From: an uncultured Dehalococcoidia bacterium | GTDB taxonomy: Bacteria > Chloroflexota > Dehalococcoidia > Lucifugimonadales > UBA1127 | Assembly: GCA_951812285.1 (NCBI GenBank) | Contig: OX638292.1 | Location: forward strand, 2,131,001 to 2,195,000 | Direction of reading: 5' to 3' | Length of the DNA stretch: 64,000 bases | Part shown: piece after piece, positions 42,486 to 51,839 of the stretch | Layout: each line of letters begins with the position of its first letter | Position numbering within the stretch: the first letter of the stretch is position 1 | Notes under the pieces: generated by a model | What the model saw: the letters and a program-made list of their open reading frames with translations, nothing else | The model's database searches: none | What the model was told of the DNA's origin: nothing | Made by a program: the position numbers and the translations under genes

Positions 42486-45167
42486 ATGGAATCCAACGCT
42501 AACCATGGTCGCTCCGACGGCGGCGACCCTGTCGCCGAAGCCGCCGAGCGCCAGGAGCCCGTAGGGCCGCGGGGGACGGGCGTCAACGCCCTGGACATCC
42601 TGCTGGGCCCCGACCGCCGAAAGCGTCCGCCGGTCCTCCTCTCCGTCACCCCGCCCCGCACCGGGGAGCGCACCATGCTGGGGGTCGAGAACCTGCTCCA
42701 GTCCATCGCCGTCCCCGAGCCCTTCGCCCTGGAACTGGCCGCCGGCGCCGGCGGCGTTGCCCTCTACGCCCGCTGCCTGGACGGCGAGGTGGTGCGCGGC
42801 CAGTTCGCCTCCCACTACGCCCAGGCGCGCCTCCGGGAGGTCCCGCCCGAGGAGGACCCCCTGCGGCTCCGAAACGGCGAGGCCGCCTGGGGCATGACCC
42901 TCTCGGTGCAGGGCCCCGAGTACGTGCCGCTCCGCACCTTCGGCGACCGGGACCTGCTGGACGCCGGCTCCGACCCCCTGCTGGCCATCCTGGGTGCGCT
43001 CTCGGCGCTCCGGGAGGGGGAGCGGGTGGTGGCTCGGCTCCTGCTGCGCTCCCTGGGTCCCGACTGGTCGAAGCGCCACCAGGAGCTGGCCCTCAAGGGC
43101 CCCAGGGGCGACCGGCCCCTCTCCGCCGGCGGCGAGCAGGTCTGGGCCCACCAAGCCGACGGCGCCAGCCTCGCCCTCCTGGGCCTGGTGGTGCTGGCCG
43201 CCCTGCGGGGCTACCTCTGGGTCCGGGACGGCGAGACCCTGACGGCCGCCCTCTTCGGGGCCGGGTTCCTAGCGGGCATGACCCTGGGCAGCTGGGCCTG
43301 GTGGCGCTGGAACCGCTCCCGGAGCCGCGCCTACGACCCCCTCCTGATCCGCGAGAAGACCGCCCGCGTCGCCTTCGACGCCGAGCTCCAGGTCACGGCC
43401 GTCATGCCCAGCGAGGACGGGGCGCCCCGGGCGGCCGAGCTCCTCCGGCGCGTCGCCGCCGCCTACCGCCACTACGACCACCCCGCCGGGGCCCGCTTCC
43501 GGGTGAGCCCGGTCCGGCGCACCCTCCTCCCCGCCGCCGTCCTCCACCCCCGCGGCCCCGGCCTCTTCGGCGGCCGGAGCGTCCTGGGGGTGCGGGAGGC
43601 CGCCGCCCTCTGGCACCCGCCGGGGGCCGGGGACGAGACGCCCCTGGTGGAGCGCACGGCCGCCAGGACCCTCCTCCCCCAGGCGCGGCCCGCGGAGGGC
43701 GCCCTGGTGGGGGACACCACCGAGGAGCGCTCCCGGGAAGTCCGCTTCCCCGAGGACCTGCAGCGCCGCCACCACCTCTACCTGGCCCGCACCCGCATGG
43801 GCAAGTCCACCTTGATGCAGCACATCGTCGCCCACAAACTCCGGGAGAAGGCGGCGGGACGGGACGGGGACGCCATCGTCGTCGTCGACCCCCACGCCGA
43901 CCTGGTGGACGCGCTGCTGGAGCAGGTGCCGCCGGAGATCGCCGGGCAGGTGCGCCTCATCGATCTGGCCGACGCGGCCCGCGCTCCCGGCATCAACCTC
44001 TTGGACGCCCACGTCTTCGCCGACCGGGACCGCACCGCCGACTCGGTGGTCCGGGTGGCCCGGGGCCTCTGGGAGCAGTGGGGGCCGCGGATGCAGTCCA
44101 TCCTGGAGCACACGGTCAAGACCCTCCACGAGGCCAACGCCCACCCCGACACCGACGCCCGCGACCAGCACACCATCCTGGACGGCCTCAGACTCCTGTC
44201 CGACGCCAAGTTTCGCGGGCAGGTGCTGGCCCGGGTCGACGACCCCTACCTCCTGGACTGGTGGGCGCGGGACTTCGGCGGCTGGCACCGGGACTACCGG
44301 GCCGAGGCCCTGGCCCCGGTCCAGACCCGCCTGGGCTACTACGCCTCCTCCCGGCGCGCCCGGGCCATCCTGGGGCAGCCCGCCTCCACCGTCGACGTGC
44401 GCCGCACCATCCTGGACGGGGGCGTCCTCCTCATCTCCACCGCCCAGGGGCAGGCGGGCCGCGATGTCGCCGCCCTGGTGGGGGCCTCCCTCCTCAACCT
44501 GGTGGACGCCGTGGTGCGCGAGCAGGGGAGCCTGCCGCCGGAGCACCGGCGGGGCGTGCTGGTGGTGGTGGACGAGATGCAGACCATGCCCGGGGTCGAC
44601 TACGAAGGCATGCTCTCGGAGCTGGGGAAGTTCGGGGCCAGCTTCATCCTGGCCAGCCAGAGCCTGTCCAAGCTGGAGGACCTCTCCCGCGGCATGCGGG
44701 ACACCATCCTGGCCAACGTCGGCTGCCTGGCCGTCTTCCAGGTGTCGGGCGCCGACGCACGGCAGCTGGTCTGGGAGATGGGCAAGGAGCGGGTCACCGA
44801 GGACGACATCACCTCCCTGGAGGTCCACCACTGCTACGTGCGGGCCACGGTGGGGACCCGGCGGATGCCCGCCTTCTCCATGCAGGTGCGGAAGCCCGAG
44901 GCGGGCGACCCGGAGACCGCGGCCCGGATCCGGGAGGCGTCCCTGGACTACACCACGGCGGTGGAGGAGGTGGCCTACCGGGACGCGGACGCCGAGGAGC
45001 GGATCGCCGCCTACCGCCGGGGCCTGGCCGGGATCACCGACAAGACCCCCGAGAAACCGGCCGCGAAGCAGCCCCATGCGGGCCGAACCCGCAAGGGCAA
45101 GGAGGCCGGCGCCGGCGAGCCCGACAACCCGGCGGCACGGGCCGGCAGCCAGGAGCGGGAGGAATGA
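42486..45167 (+). CDS. VirD4-like coupling ATPase (type IV secretion DNA translocase)
   Basis: 893 residues from the ATG at 42486, seven bases after GGAGG; a much longer open frame upstream is antisense-like read-through of the VirB4 gene. Two hydrophobic segments at about 222-265 anchor it. LARTRMGKSTLMQHIV (about 434-449) is Walker A, IVVVDPHADLVDALL and LVVVDEMQTMPG (about 690) give Walker B, and FILASQSLSKLEDL is the sensor motif. It should receive the relaxosome and feed DNA to the channel. The C-terminus is charged and disordered. Confidence 0.85.
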   Translation: MESNANHGRSDGGDPVAEAAERQEPVGPRGTGVNALDILLGPDRRKRPPVLLSVTPPRTGERTMLGVENLLQSIAVPEPFALELAAGAGGVALYARCLDGEVVRGQFASHYAQARLREVPPEEDPLRLRNGEAAWGMTLSVQGPEYVPLRTFGDRDLLDAGSDPLLAILGALSALREGERVVARLLLRSLGPDWSKRHQELALKGPRGDRPLSAGGEQVWAHQADGASLALLGLVVLAALRGYLWVRDGETLTAALFGAGFLAGMTLGSWAWWRWNRSRSRAYDPLLIREKTARVAFDAELQVTAVMPSEDGAPRAAELLRRVAAAYRHYDHPAGARFRVSPVRRTLLPAAVLHPRGPGLFGGRSVLGVREAAALWHPPGAGDETPLVERTAARTLLPQARPAEGALVGDTTEERSREVRFPEDLQRRHHLYLARTRMGKSTLMQHIVAHKLREKAAGRDGDAIVVVDPHADLVDALLEQVPPEIAGQVRLIDLADAARAPGINLLDAHVFADRDRTADSVVRVARGLWEQWGPRMQSILEHTVKTLHEANAHPDTDARDQHTILDGLRLLSDAKFRGQVLARVDDPYLLDWWARDFGGWHRDYRAEALAPVQTRLGYYASSRRARAILGQPASTVDVRRTILDGGVLLISTAQGQAGRDVAALVGASLLNLVDAVVREQGSLPPEHRRGVLVVVDEMQTMPGVDYEGMLSELGKFGASFILASQSLSKLEDLSRGMRDTILANVGCLAVFQVSGADARQLVWEMGKERVTEDDITSLEVHHCYVRATVGTRRMPAFSMQVRKPEAGDPETAARIREASLDYTTAVEEVAYRDADAEERIAAYRRGLAGITDKTPEKPAAKQPHAGRTRKGKEAGAGEPDNPAARAGSQEREE

Positions 45168-46849
45168 CGCTCGCCGCGCGCCCCCTCGCCATCCTCCGGC
45201 AGCTGACCGAGACGCCCTTCGCCGATCGGCTGGAGCTGGCCGCCTTCTCGGGGCTGCCCGACCGCACCGTCTACCGCGCCGCCGCGCGGCTGGTGCGGGA
45301 CGGACTGGCGGCCTGGCTCCCCCACGCCACGCCCCTGGTCCCCTTCACCCGCCGCTACTACGCCACCGCCGCCGGGCTGCGGGAATTGGCCTTCGAGCAG
45401 GGAATGCGGCCGGAGGATCTCCTTCTCGACAACCCCGTGTCGACCGAGTGGCAGCGGGCGCTCTTGGAGCGCCTCGACGGCGCCGCCGGCATCTACCGTC
45501 TGGCGGCGGCCATCGCCATCGAGGAGGGGGCCGTGCGCTTCCAGTGGCACCGGGCCCTGCGGCTGGACGCCTCCATGGCCCTGCCCGACGGCCGCTCCCT
45601 GTGCATCCTCCGCTTCGGGCACACCAGCGACCGGACCGGGGCCGCCAAACGGGTTCGCAACCTCCTCCGCGGACCCCTGCCCGGGGCGCTCCTCATCCTG
45701 ATGCCCGACCCGGTGCGGCTCCGCCACGCCCAGCGGCTGCTGGCCCGGGCGCCGATCCGGGTCTTCCTGGCCGTCGAGAGAGAGGCGGTGGGCGCCGGGC
45801 CGGAGGCGCCCGTCTGGCATCCGCCCACCATCGCCGCGGACCTGGGCCTGCACTATGTGCTGTCACATATTCGGCCTGGCGGCATCGTTCCGGCGGAGCC
45901 GTGGCACCGGAAGGTAACGATGCCGGGGGAGTTGGCGCTGGGTGGCGGCAACGCCGAGATGCCCGCATACCTCCTGACCGGAGCGCTCAAGCCCGCCGAG
46001 AAGCGCGCCCTCGACCTGATCTTCGACTGGCCCTGGATCACTTCGGCGCAGCTCGCGGGGATGCTGGGGGTCAAGGAGGAGAGGGTGCTCAAAGTGCTTG
46101 CTCGGCTGGGGGAGTGTGGGCTGGCGGAAGGGGCGGATATCACGGGGACACGGCGATGGACCGTGTCTGACCGAGGACTGGCCTGGCTGGGACGACGGGA
46201 CCGCACACTGATCAGCGTCTTGCGGGATAGGTGGGGCGCCACGCCTCGAGACGTGACTGCCCCCCCAACCTGGCGGGACGTCCCGGGCAGGATCACGCGG
46301 CAGTTGCTACGCAACCTCGAGCACACGGACGCCGTCTATGGCTTCATGGCGGATTTGGCTGTGTGGGCGCGGTCGCACGGGTGGGAGGTGGTGCAGATGG
46401 ACCCGGCCTTCCGGGCGTCGCGGTACTTCTCCTTGCACGGACACCGCTACGCCGTCCACCCCGACGCCTTCGGTCTGTTGCGTCAACCGGGGCGGGATGT
46501 GCCCTTCTTTCTGGAGTGGGAGCGCCGCGCGGTGCGGCCCGTCACCATGGCGGAACGGCTCGCACCCTATTTGCGTTACTTCTCGACCCGAAGGCCCACC
46601 AACGATCACGGGGCAAGGCCTGTGCTGATCGTGATTCTCCCCGATGCACTTGCCGCAACGCACTTTCAGAGGGCGGCAAAGGCCGCTATGCGCCGCTCTG
46701 GACTACACGTGCCCCTGCGGATAGCTTACCCGTCCAACCACGGCAATGATAATCAAGAGCCCCCAGACGCGTTGCGCGTGTTGAAACTTGGCCTAGTTGA
46801 CCACTTACCTCCGAGTGATCTTGAGTCCAACGTAAACCACATAGAGTGA
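45164..46849 (+). CDS. Replication-relaxation family protein
   Basis: 561 residues, start overlapping the coupling-protein stop (ATGA) after GGGAGG. Two winged-helix modules are visible, one at 20-55 (DRLELAAFSGLPDRTVYRAA) and one near 275-310 (ITSAQLAGMLGVKEERVLKV). Each is followed by a nuclease-like region with conserved HGHRYAVHPDAFG and FFLEWERRAVRP blocks, the pattern of the Replic_Relax family thought to act at the transfer or replication origin. The last 20 residues overlap a convergent cargo gene, so the end may be foreign. Confidence 0.75.
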   Translation: MTLAARPLAILRQLTETPFADRLELAAFSGLPDRTVYRAAARLVRDGLAAWLPHATPLVPFTRRYYATAAGLRELAFEQGMRPEDLLLDNPVSTEWQRALLERLDGAAGIYRLAAAIAIEEGAVRFQWHRALRLDASMALPDGRSLCILRFGHTSDRTGAAKRVRNLLRGPLPGALLILMPDPVRLRHAQRLLARAPIRVFLAVEREAVGAGPEAPVWHPPTIAADLGLHYVLSHIRPGGIVPAEPWHRKVTMPGELALGGGNAEMPAYLLTGALKPAEKRALDLIFDWPWITSAQLAGMLGVKEERVLKVLARLGECGLAEGADITGTRRWTVSDRGLAWLGRRDRTLISVLRDRWGATPRDVTAPPTWRDVPGRITRQLLRNLEHTDAVYGFMADLAVWARSHGWEVVQMDPAFRASRYFSLHGHRYAVHPDAFGLLRQPGRDVPFFLEWERRAVRPVTMAERLAPYLRYFSTRRPTNDHGARPVLIVILPDALAATHFQRAAKAAMRRSGLHVPLRIAYPSNHGNDNQEPPDALRVLKLGLVDHLPPSDLESNVNHIE

Positions 46850-47752
46850 GGTCCCAGGTTCCTCAGGCCATGCAAAGTGGATCCGAAACGGTGGGTGATT
46901 CACCTTGCCATGCCAAGTGCAATCAATGAATTCGCCGACTCGGTCTGGATGTCGGAATCTCAGCTCCGTCCTAAACTCACTCTTTTCCGTGATTGACGAA
47001 TCTGAAAACCATGCCCGGTCGCCTGTGAAGTGGTTCTGATAGATTCGGTTGCCCTCTTCGTTTCGTCGACCAGCGGCATCCGTGTTGTTCGCCAGACTTT
47101 CCAAGACAGCCAACCGGTCAAATATGCGCATTGCAGCCCCTGGGACGAATGGCTGCCCCTTTAGCGGGTTGAAGCACTCGTTCGCAAAGGTCAATCCCAA
47201 GAACTTGGCTCGTGAGGTATCCTCTAGACGTGACCACGAATTGATGGGGGGCTCAGCTGCCCTGAGGGCCACTAGCAAGTCTTCAACTTGCCAGTAGTTG
47301 AGAACTTGAACTGTTTGTTCCGCACGTTCCCCAAGGCCCACCTCAATGTGCCGGCGGGTCCATCCGGATGGATCGAGGCTCACTAGCCTTCTATCTATAC
47401 CATTCACAGTACAGTGAGCGGTTTCGCCGATTGCGGAGTCTGTAATTATGTCTCCGTTACACCATATCCAGTCTTCTGGCGAGTGCCTGTCGAAATCCTC
47501 CCAGAATGGCCCCCAGCGTGTAAGCCACTGAGCCACAGATCTCTTTTCACTCTCAGGAAGTCTCTGCAATGCTTCGTACAGGGACATCGACTCACTGATG
47601 GACTTATTCAATACCTGCTTATTTGCATAGACTTCTATCCCAAACTCACCTGCACTCCTTCGGAGCAACATCACGGTCTTGATCGAGTCACGAAAGGAGG
47701 ACATGTCGGCAAATTGCCCGTGAAGCGATAGATCGTTGAGCAGGAGATTCAT
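46805..47752 (-). CDS. Uncharacterised protein of an AAA/DUF262 cargo module
   Basis: 315 residues, no family recognised. Sequence is soluble, with many aromatic residues (WTRRHIEVGLGERAEQTVQV, DRAWFSDSS). A run near the C-terminus (CTWHGKVNHPPFRIHFAW) looks like a beta-rich domain. It starts directly after the ATPase gene, so the two are co-translated. Its 3' end overlaps the conjugation operon's last gene by 45 bases on the other strand, the edge of the cargo insertion. Base use is clearly less G+C-rich than the operon beside it. Confidence 0.65.
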   Translation of the reverse strand: MNLLLNDLSLHGQFADMSSFRDSIKTVMLLRRSAGEFGIEVYANKQVLNKSISESMSLYEALQRLPESEKRSVAQWLTRWGPFWEDFDRHSPEDWIWCNGDIITDSAIGETAHCTVNGIDRRLVSLDPSGWTRRHIEVGLGERAEQTVQVLNYWQVEDLLVALRAAEPPINSWSRLEDTSRAKFLGLTFANECFNPLKGQPFVPGAAMRIFDRLAVLESLANNTDAAGRRNEEGNRIYQNHFTGDRAWFSDSSITEKSEFRTELRFRHPDRVGEFIDCTWHGKVNHPPFRIHFAWPEEPGTSLYVVYVGLKITRR

Positions 47753-48892
47753 CTACTCGCCCCACCCAGCAAAATAGTCCATGTCTTTGTCGAACTGGTC
47801 AAAGAATCCCTGAGGCCAGGCATCGATGTTCCCTGAACTGTCCACAGTAGGGCTCAAGACTTGTGGTGCATCCGAGGTACGTGCCCGGAAGAAGTGAATC
47901 ATCACTTCCTGGGACTCTATGAGATTCGCCTTCACAGCTCGCCGAATGCCATTCAGCAGATGGTCGCTGTGCGTCTCGACGATGACTTGAACGCCGGTTT
48001 GCGCAACCTCAGCCAAGAACCGGCCCATCAGAGCCTGGCCTGCTGGGTGGAGGTGCACTTCTGGGTTTTCAATGAGCATGACGTTGCCTCTAGGAAGTGA
48101 CAAGGCGGCAACAACTATCGGAAGAACTTGCGTAATGCCAAATCCACAGTGGATAGGCCGTAGGAATCCCGTGGCTTCAGATGTCCTCACGCCCAACGTT
48201 ACAATGTTTGCGTTTGGCACCGATTGAACGTCAATCGCACAGCCGGGAAAGAACTCGTCCAGTCTAGCCCCGACCTGGTGCAGCAGCGTGGGCGGAACAG
48301 CGTTGATCCTTAACCCGCTCATCACTCTTGTGTCTCGTCCCCTCTCCAGGACGCTTACGGCGTTCTCTCCCCGGGGGCCTACTCGATTGTGTGTGTGCGG
48401 GTCCTCCAGTGGGTAAAATTCACGAGGGCCTTCCCGTTCTGCGGTGATGTATGTGATATCTCTGATTGCCTCTGCAAGTGCCGTAACCGCCTCGCCTACA
48501 TCAAGCGGCACGAGGTACCGCAAGAGTTCGGGCTGGTCGGCTGATTCACCCGTCGCCTCGATCCGTGTGACCTGCAGGGACATATCACTGCGTTCGCCGC
48601 TGAAAGACCATTGACAGGATGAATTGTCACCCTTGAGTCCTATCCCAAAACCGTCACGTCCACTTACGTGGTCAATGACATCGGTTGCAGTTCCCAAGTA
48701 GACCGCGGATCCATTCAAGTGGACACGGTTTGACCACTCCTTGTCCTGCATGGTCTGGTGAAGAAGTGCTAAGGAGTGGAGAACGGAAGACTTGCCCGAG
48801 GCATTGGTTCCAGACAGTAAGGTTAGGGAGCCGAGTGGGAGATTCAGCAATTCAAAGCACTTAAAGTTGGTCAGACTGAGTTGATTAATCAC
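47753..48892 (-). CDS. AAA ATPase of the OLD/DUF3696-like group
   Basis: 379 residues from a GTG overlapping the DUF262 stop, with AAGGA eight bases ahead; an ATG at 48901 is an alternative. LTLLSGTNASGKSSVLHSL (about 24-42) is Walker A, NVMLIENPEVHLHPAGQ is Walker B, and VIVETHSDHLLNGIRRAVK is the C-terminal motif of DUF3696-type ATPases. The nucleotide-binding domain is ABC/SMC-like, with no Toprim nuclease seen. Its partners are a DUF262 protein and the 315-aa protein. Confidence 0.8.
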   Translation of the reverse strand: MINQLSLTNFKCFELLNLPLGSLTLLSGTNASGKSSVLHSLALLHQTMQDKEWSNRVHLNGSAVYLGTATDVIDHVSGRDGFGIGLKGDNSSCQWSFSGERSDMSLQVTRIEATGESADQPELLRYLVPLDVGEAVTALAEAIRDITYITAEREGPREFYPLEDPHTHNRVGPRGENAVSVLERGRDTRVMSGLRINAVPPTLLHQVGARLDEFFPGCAIDVQSVPNANIVTLGVRTSEATGFLRPIHCGFGITQVLPIVVAALSLPRGNVMLIENPEVHLHPAGQALMGRFLAEVAQTGVQVIVETHSDHLLNGIRRAVKANLIESQEVMIHFFRARTSDAPQVLSPTVDSSGNIDAWPQGFFDQFDKDMDYFAGWGE

Positions 48893-49991
48893 CAAACACA
48901 TCCTTAAAGAGGGCGTTAGCCATACCGAAGCGCTGCTTGACGCGCATAGTCTGGTTGGTTCCCAGGGTAATGGCGTCGTCAAAAACTGGATCTTCCAACA
49001 AACCATAGAAGCCGAAGAGCAGCGCGTCTTCCTGCTGACTGACTATGTCCGATGAGTACTTAGAGAGTCCGGTACTCATCACGTCCCACAAGGATGCGTT
49101 GATAAAGCTACGACGAGTGTCCCTTCCTTCCGTGTGTTTCCTAAACGCGTACCTGCCGAACAGTTTGAAGTTGTTCGCCAGTCCTTGACGTAGTTGGCGA
49201 GACAGATCATTGAGTTCCTCAGGTTCAAGGCTATTCATCTTCTTGAGCGTCTGAGAGAGGAATAGGTCCATATCGCCACGATACTCATCGAGAGACAGGA
49301 GCTGAAATCCACAGAACCGGTTAATGAACTCTCTGTCTCGCATTTGAGCCCTGTTGAGGCTATTGCCAATAGCTGCCACAAATAGTTCTTGCTCGGCTTC
49401 ATCCCTCAAGAATCGTGTCCCTTGTCCCGTATAGAGGCAGTTCCTCATTTGCTGCCGGGTCAATCGAACACCACTGTTTACCCGCTCGAATATGTCAAGC
49501 CTCGCGCGTTCAGGGGCCTTTGAATCAATTACATACAGCGTCAGATTGCAGTCTTCAATCCGATTCTGGAGCCGGGCAGAAAGGTCACCGAATCGCTTGC
49601 GATTGAGCTCGTGCTGTTCGGGGAGGCGGAGACGGAGACGCCGGTCAGAAACAAAGCTCTTGAAGGTGGAGAGTCGCTGTAGTCCATCTACAACTACCAT
49701 ACGACCGTCCTCGTTCTCAGCAATGTAAAAGACTGGGAGGGGAATACGCATGAGCACCGATTCTATCAGTTTGCTTTGCTGTGCTTCAGACCATATAAAA
49801 TCCCTTTGAAAGTCAGGATCCATGATGAAATTCTCTTGATCAATGCGACGCAACACATCGTGGATGGTCCTGTTTTCGTTTCGGATTAACATGGTATCTA
49901 GAGGATATTCGCCCAATTCCTCCTCATCATCAGGGGTTCCAATGCCTTCAATCTCCTCTTCCAAAGGGGAGACTTGCAGATCCTCGACCAT
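48885..49991 (-). CDS. DUF262 (ParB-like nuclease fold) protein
   Basis: 368 residues. IMDPDFQRDFIWSEAQQSKL, RIPLPVFYIAENED and VVVDGLQRLSTF (102-106 DGLQR) are the DUF262 signature shared with GmrS and BrxU, a nucleotide-hydrolysing ParB/Srx fold. GmrSD-type proteins add DUF1524 with an HNH; here no HNH is seen, so nuclease activity may reside elsewhere. First gene of the three-gene module; overlaps the ATPase gene by 8 bases. Confidence 0.85.
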   Translation of the reverse strand: MVEDLQVSPLEEEIEGIGTPDDEEELGEYPLDTMLIRNENRTIHDVLRRIDQENFIMDPDFQRDFIWSEAQQSKLIESVLMRIPLPVFYIAENEDGRMVVVDGLQRLSTFKSFVSDRRLRLRLPEQHELNRKRFGDLSARLQNRIEDCNLTLYVIDSKAPERARLDIFERVNSGVRLTRQQMRNCLYTGQGTRFLRDEAEQELFVAAIGNSLNRAQMRDREFINRFCGFQLLSLDEYRGDMDLFLSQTLKKMNSLEPEELNDLSRQLRQGLANNFKLFGRYAFRKHTEGRDTRRSFINASLWDVMSTGLSKYSSDIVSQQEDALLFGFYGLLEDPVFDDAITLGTNQTMRVKQRFGMANALFKDVFGD

Positions 49992-50181
49992 TTCGCCTCC
50001 GATCTATCCTAGTGACGTCGTATTCGCTCTGACCGAACTCGCAGCCTGCCATCTTGATGCATGCTGCAGCTGTCGGTCAAGAAGATGCCGGGTTTGCACA
50101 AGAGCACAAAAGGTCGGCAAGTTGAACGATGAGTCCACTCTCTGGTCGCGGAACTAGTGCTCCTTGGAGAGTCTTGAAGTG

Positions 50182-50502
50182 TCAGCGTCCCGCTGGGGGC
50201 ATGTAGTTCACACCATCAAGCCGAATCTGTGCCGTCGCCAACTCATCTGCGGTGAACAGTGTCCTCCACTGGGGATGCAGAACCACGGCCTCGACGGACA
50301 AGTCGAGACGGCCCTCTATCCAGAGCCGCGTAAAGCCCTCGGAGATAGTGCTGCTGTTGAGCAGCGACTTGGCGGTGGTGACGCCACCACGCTCAGTAAG
50401 CATCACGAGGAAGCGCGTGGGATAGTAGCCGAATGTCGATGCTTCGGTGTATATCCTCTGCATCTCCTTGTGAAAGGGGGCCTCTAAGTCGCCGTTAGGC
50501 AT
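50182..50502 (-). CDS. Small conserved-type protein of unknown function
   Basis: 106 residues. The sequence HKEMQRIYTEASTFGYYPTR, then LTERGGVTTAKSLL and GRLDLSVEAVVLHPQWRTLF, follows the pattern of a widespread family of small proteins of unknown role seen as single genes in many genomes. No membrane segment or metal motif. It lies 190 bases upstream of DUF262 on the same strand, probably its own unit. Confidence 0.65.
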   Translation of the reverse strand: MPNGDLEAPFHKEMQRIYTEASTFGYYPTRFLVMLTERGGVTTAKSLLNSSTISEGFTRLWIEGRLDLSVEAVVLHPQWRTLFTADELATAQIRLDGVNYMPPAGR

Positions 50503-50650
50503 CTCTCATCATCTCCATGTCATTGCGGAGTTGGCGATTCAGGAGCAACGTTGGCCCATAGTACCTACTCACCTCGGCCCCTCGCTCATGTCTTGAGGGA
50601 AGTGCAAAGCCCCTAGGGGTATTATACGGGCACAACGTGTGGAGGGGTAA

Positions 50651-50842
50651 ATGGTGCTGGAGGGCATTGTAACGGCGTTTCTCGGCGCGATCTTGGTGGG
50701 GTTGGTGCTGAGACACACCGACGCCCTATTTGGGGCGGCGCGGGGCACTTGGCGGGCACTGGGGGGCTGTGGTGCAGGTGGGTGGAGGAAACGTGAGCGG
50801 AGCACCTCATCTCCCGCTACCGCCGGAGCCACGGCGGGATAG
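50651..50842 (+). CDS. Possible single-pass small membrane protein
   Basis: 63 residues; TGGAGGGG lies five bases before the ATG. IVTAFLGAILVGLVLRH is a single membrane segment, followed by a Gly/Arg/Ser tail. No relative recognised. Accepted only because of the good ribosome site and hydrophobic stretch. Confidence 0.4.
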   Translation: MVLEGIVTAFLGAILVGLVLRHTDALFGAARGTWRALGGCGAGGWRKRERSTSSPATAGATAG

Positions 50843-51082
50843 CGGGGCCGCCCCTGGATCTGTATCCCTTGCCCGTAGAGCGGGCCATTTGCCTAGTAAA
50901 CGTCTGGGACGTCCTAAGGCGGGCGCTTTCTCAGATTGCCGGAGGGCCACGGTGGCTGCGGCACACATGGGGAGTGCGGCGGGTGTGCTTTACGGTAGAC
51001 ATGGTGCGTACGGTGGTTGGGCGCAGGTTGGTACACAAGCTCGCAGTGCAGAAGGCCAGGGCAGTATATGGTGCGGTGAGGC
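50843..51082. other. Spacer among small membrane-protein genes
   Basis: Open frames exist here but none combines a ribosome site with convincing sequence; nothing called. Confidence 0.4.
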
Positions 51083-51268
51083 ATGGGGGTCACAGCGGTG
51101 CTGTTCGAGGCGCTTCTGGTTGTCGGGGTTGCCGTGGTGGGGGTGGCAATCCTCGTGGTACTGTTGGTGCTGGAGCCTATCAAGTTGGTGCGACGGGTGT
51201 CCCTATGGGCAGAATGGGCACGGCGGCAGCTTGTCGTAGCACCGGATGAGCGCGTAGATAAGGGCTAG
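51083..51268 (+). CDS. Possible small hydrophobic protein
   Basis: 61 residues with a long hydrophobic segment (FEALLVVGVAVVGVAILVVL) and a charged tail. Only a weak GGTGAGG precedes the ATG, and its 3' end overlaps a convergent gene by 66 bases, so it may be a chance frame. Confidence 0.3.
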   Translation: MGVTAVLFEALLVVGVAVVGVAILVVLLVLEPIKLVRRVSLWAEWARRQLVVAPDERVDKG

Positions 51269-51457
51269 GATTGCCGCCAATAGGCCAATGATGACGAACC
51301 AGTAGGCGGAGGCTTGCACGGCCTTCAGCAACTCCGTGAGGGCAACGGTGGGGTTGTGAAGGTACCGCCATAACATGAAGGTAGCCACGGCAAAGGCACC
51401 GGACAGGACGGCGATGAGCACGACATCACGTATCGTCCCCCCAATGCTGACTTCCAC
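51203..51457 (-). CDS. Two-helix small membrane protein
   Basis: 84 residues from a GTG five bases after AGGAGG. Two membrane segments (VVLIAVLSGAFAVATFMLWRY and WFVIIGLLAAILALIYALI) and a CPFCP end that could bind metal or form a disulfide. It follows the 61-aa membrane gene by 15 bases, so they form a pair. Confidence 0.6.
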   Translation of the reverse strand: MEVSIGGTIRDVVLIAVLSGAFAVATFMLWRYLHNPTVALTELLKAVQASAYWFVIIGLLAAILALIYALIRCYDKLPPCPFCP

Positions 51458-51472
51458 ATGCACCTCCTATCA

Positions 51473-51658
51473 CTAGGCTTGCGCCACCTGGATTAAGACA
51501 ACTAGGGCAAAGCAAAGGCCTGCCGACCACCAGGCATACCACGCCACCTGGCGTACCAACCTGCGAGCGTCACGGCCAAGCTCCCGGAGGTTAGCAAATA
51601 CGGTAGCGAAAATGGCCACGACCACGGCCACCGCCAGTATCCCAATTACCAGTTCCAT
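51473..51658 (-). CDS. Two-helix small membrane protein
   Basis: 61 residues with two hydrophobic segments (LVIGILAVAVVVAIFATVFA and SAGLCFALVVLIQVAQA) around a basic loop (ELGRDARRLVRQ). The ribosome site is weak. Its stop lies just before the AGGAGG of the next small gene, which supports reality. Function unknown; the size fits toxins, holins or regulators. Confidence 0.55.
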   Translation of the reverse strand: MELVIGILAVAVVVAIFATVFANLRELGRDARRLVRQVAWYAWWSAGLCFALVVLIQVAQA

Positions 51659-51839
51659 GCGCCCATTGTCTCATGTGCACCCCGCCCGTCAACGTTACAC
51701 GCTAGGGCAGGCGCGGCGGCCCGGCTCAGATGGATAATGGCGCGTGTGGCGTAGTAGTCTTTCATCACAACCAAGGGGAAGGTGGGCAACATGGGGCAGG
51801 CAAGTGCATGGGCCGTAGTGGTGATGGAGTTTGGCGGTG

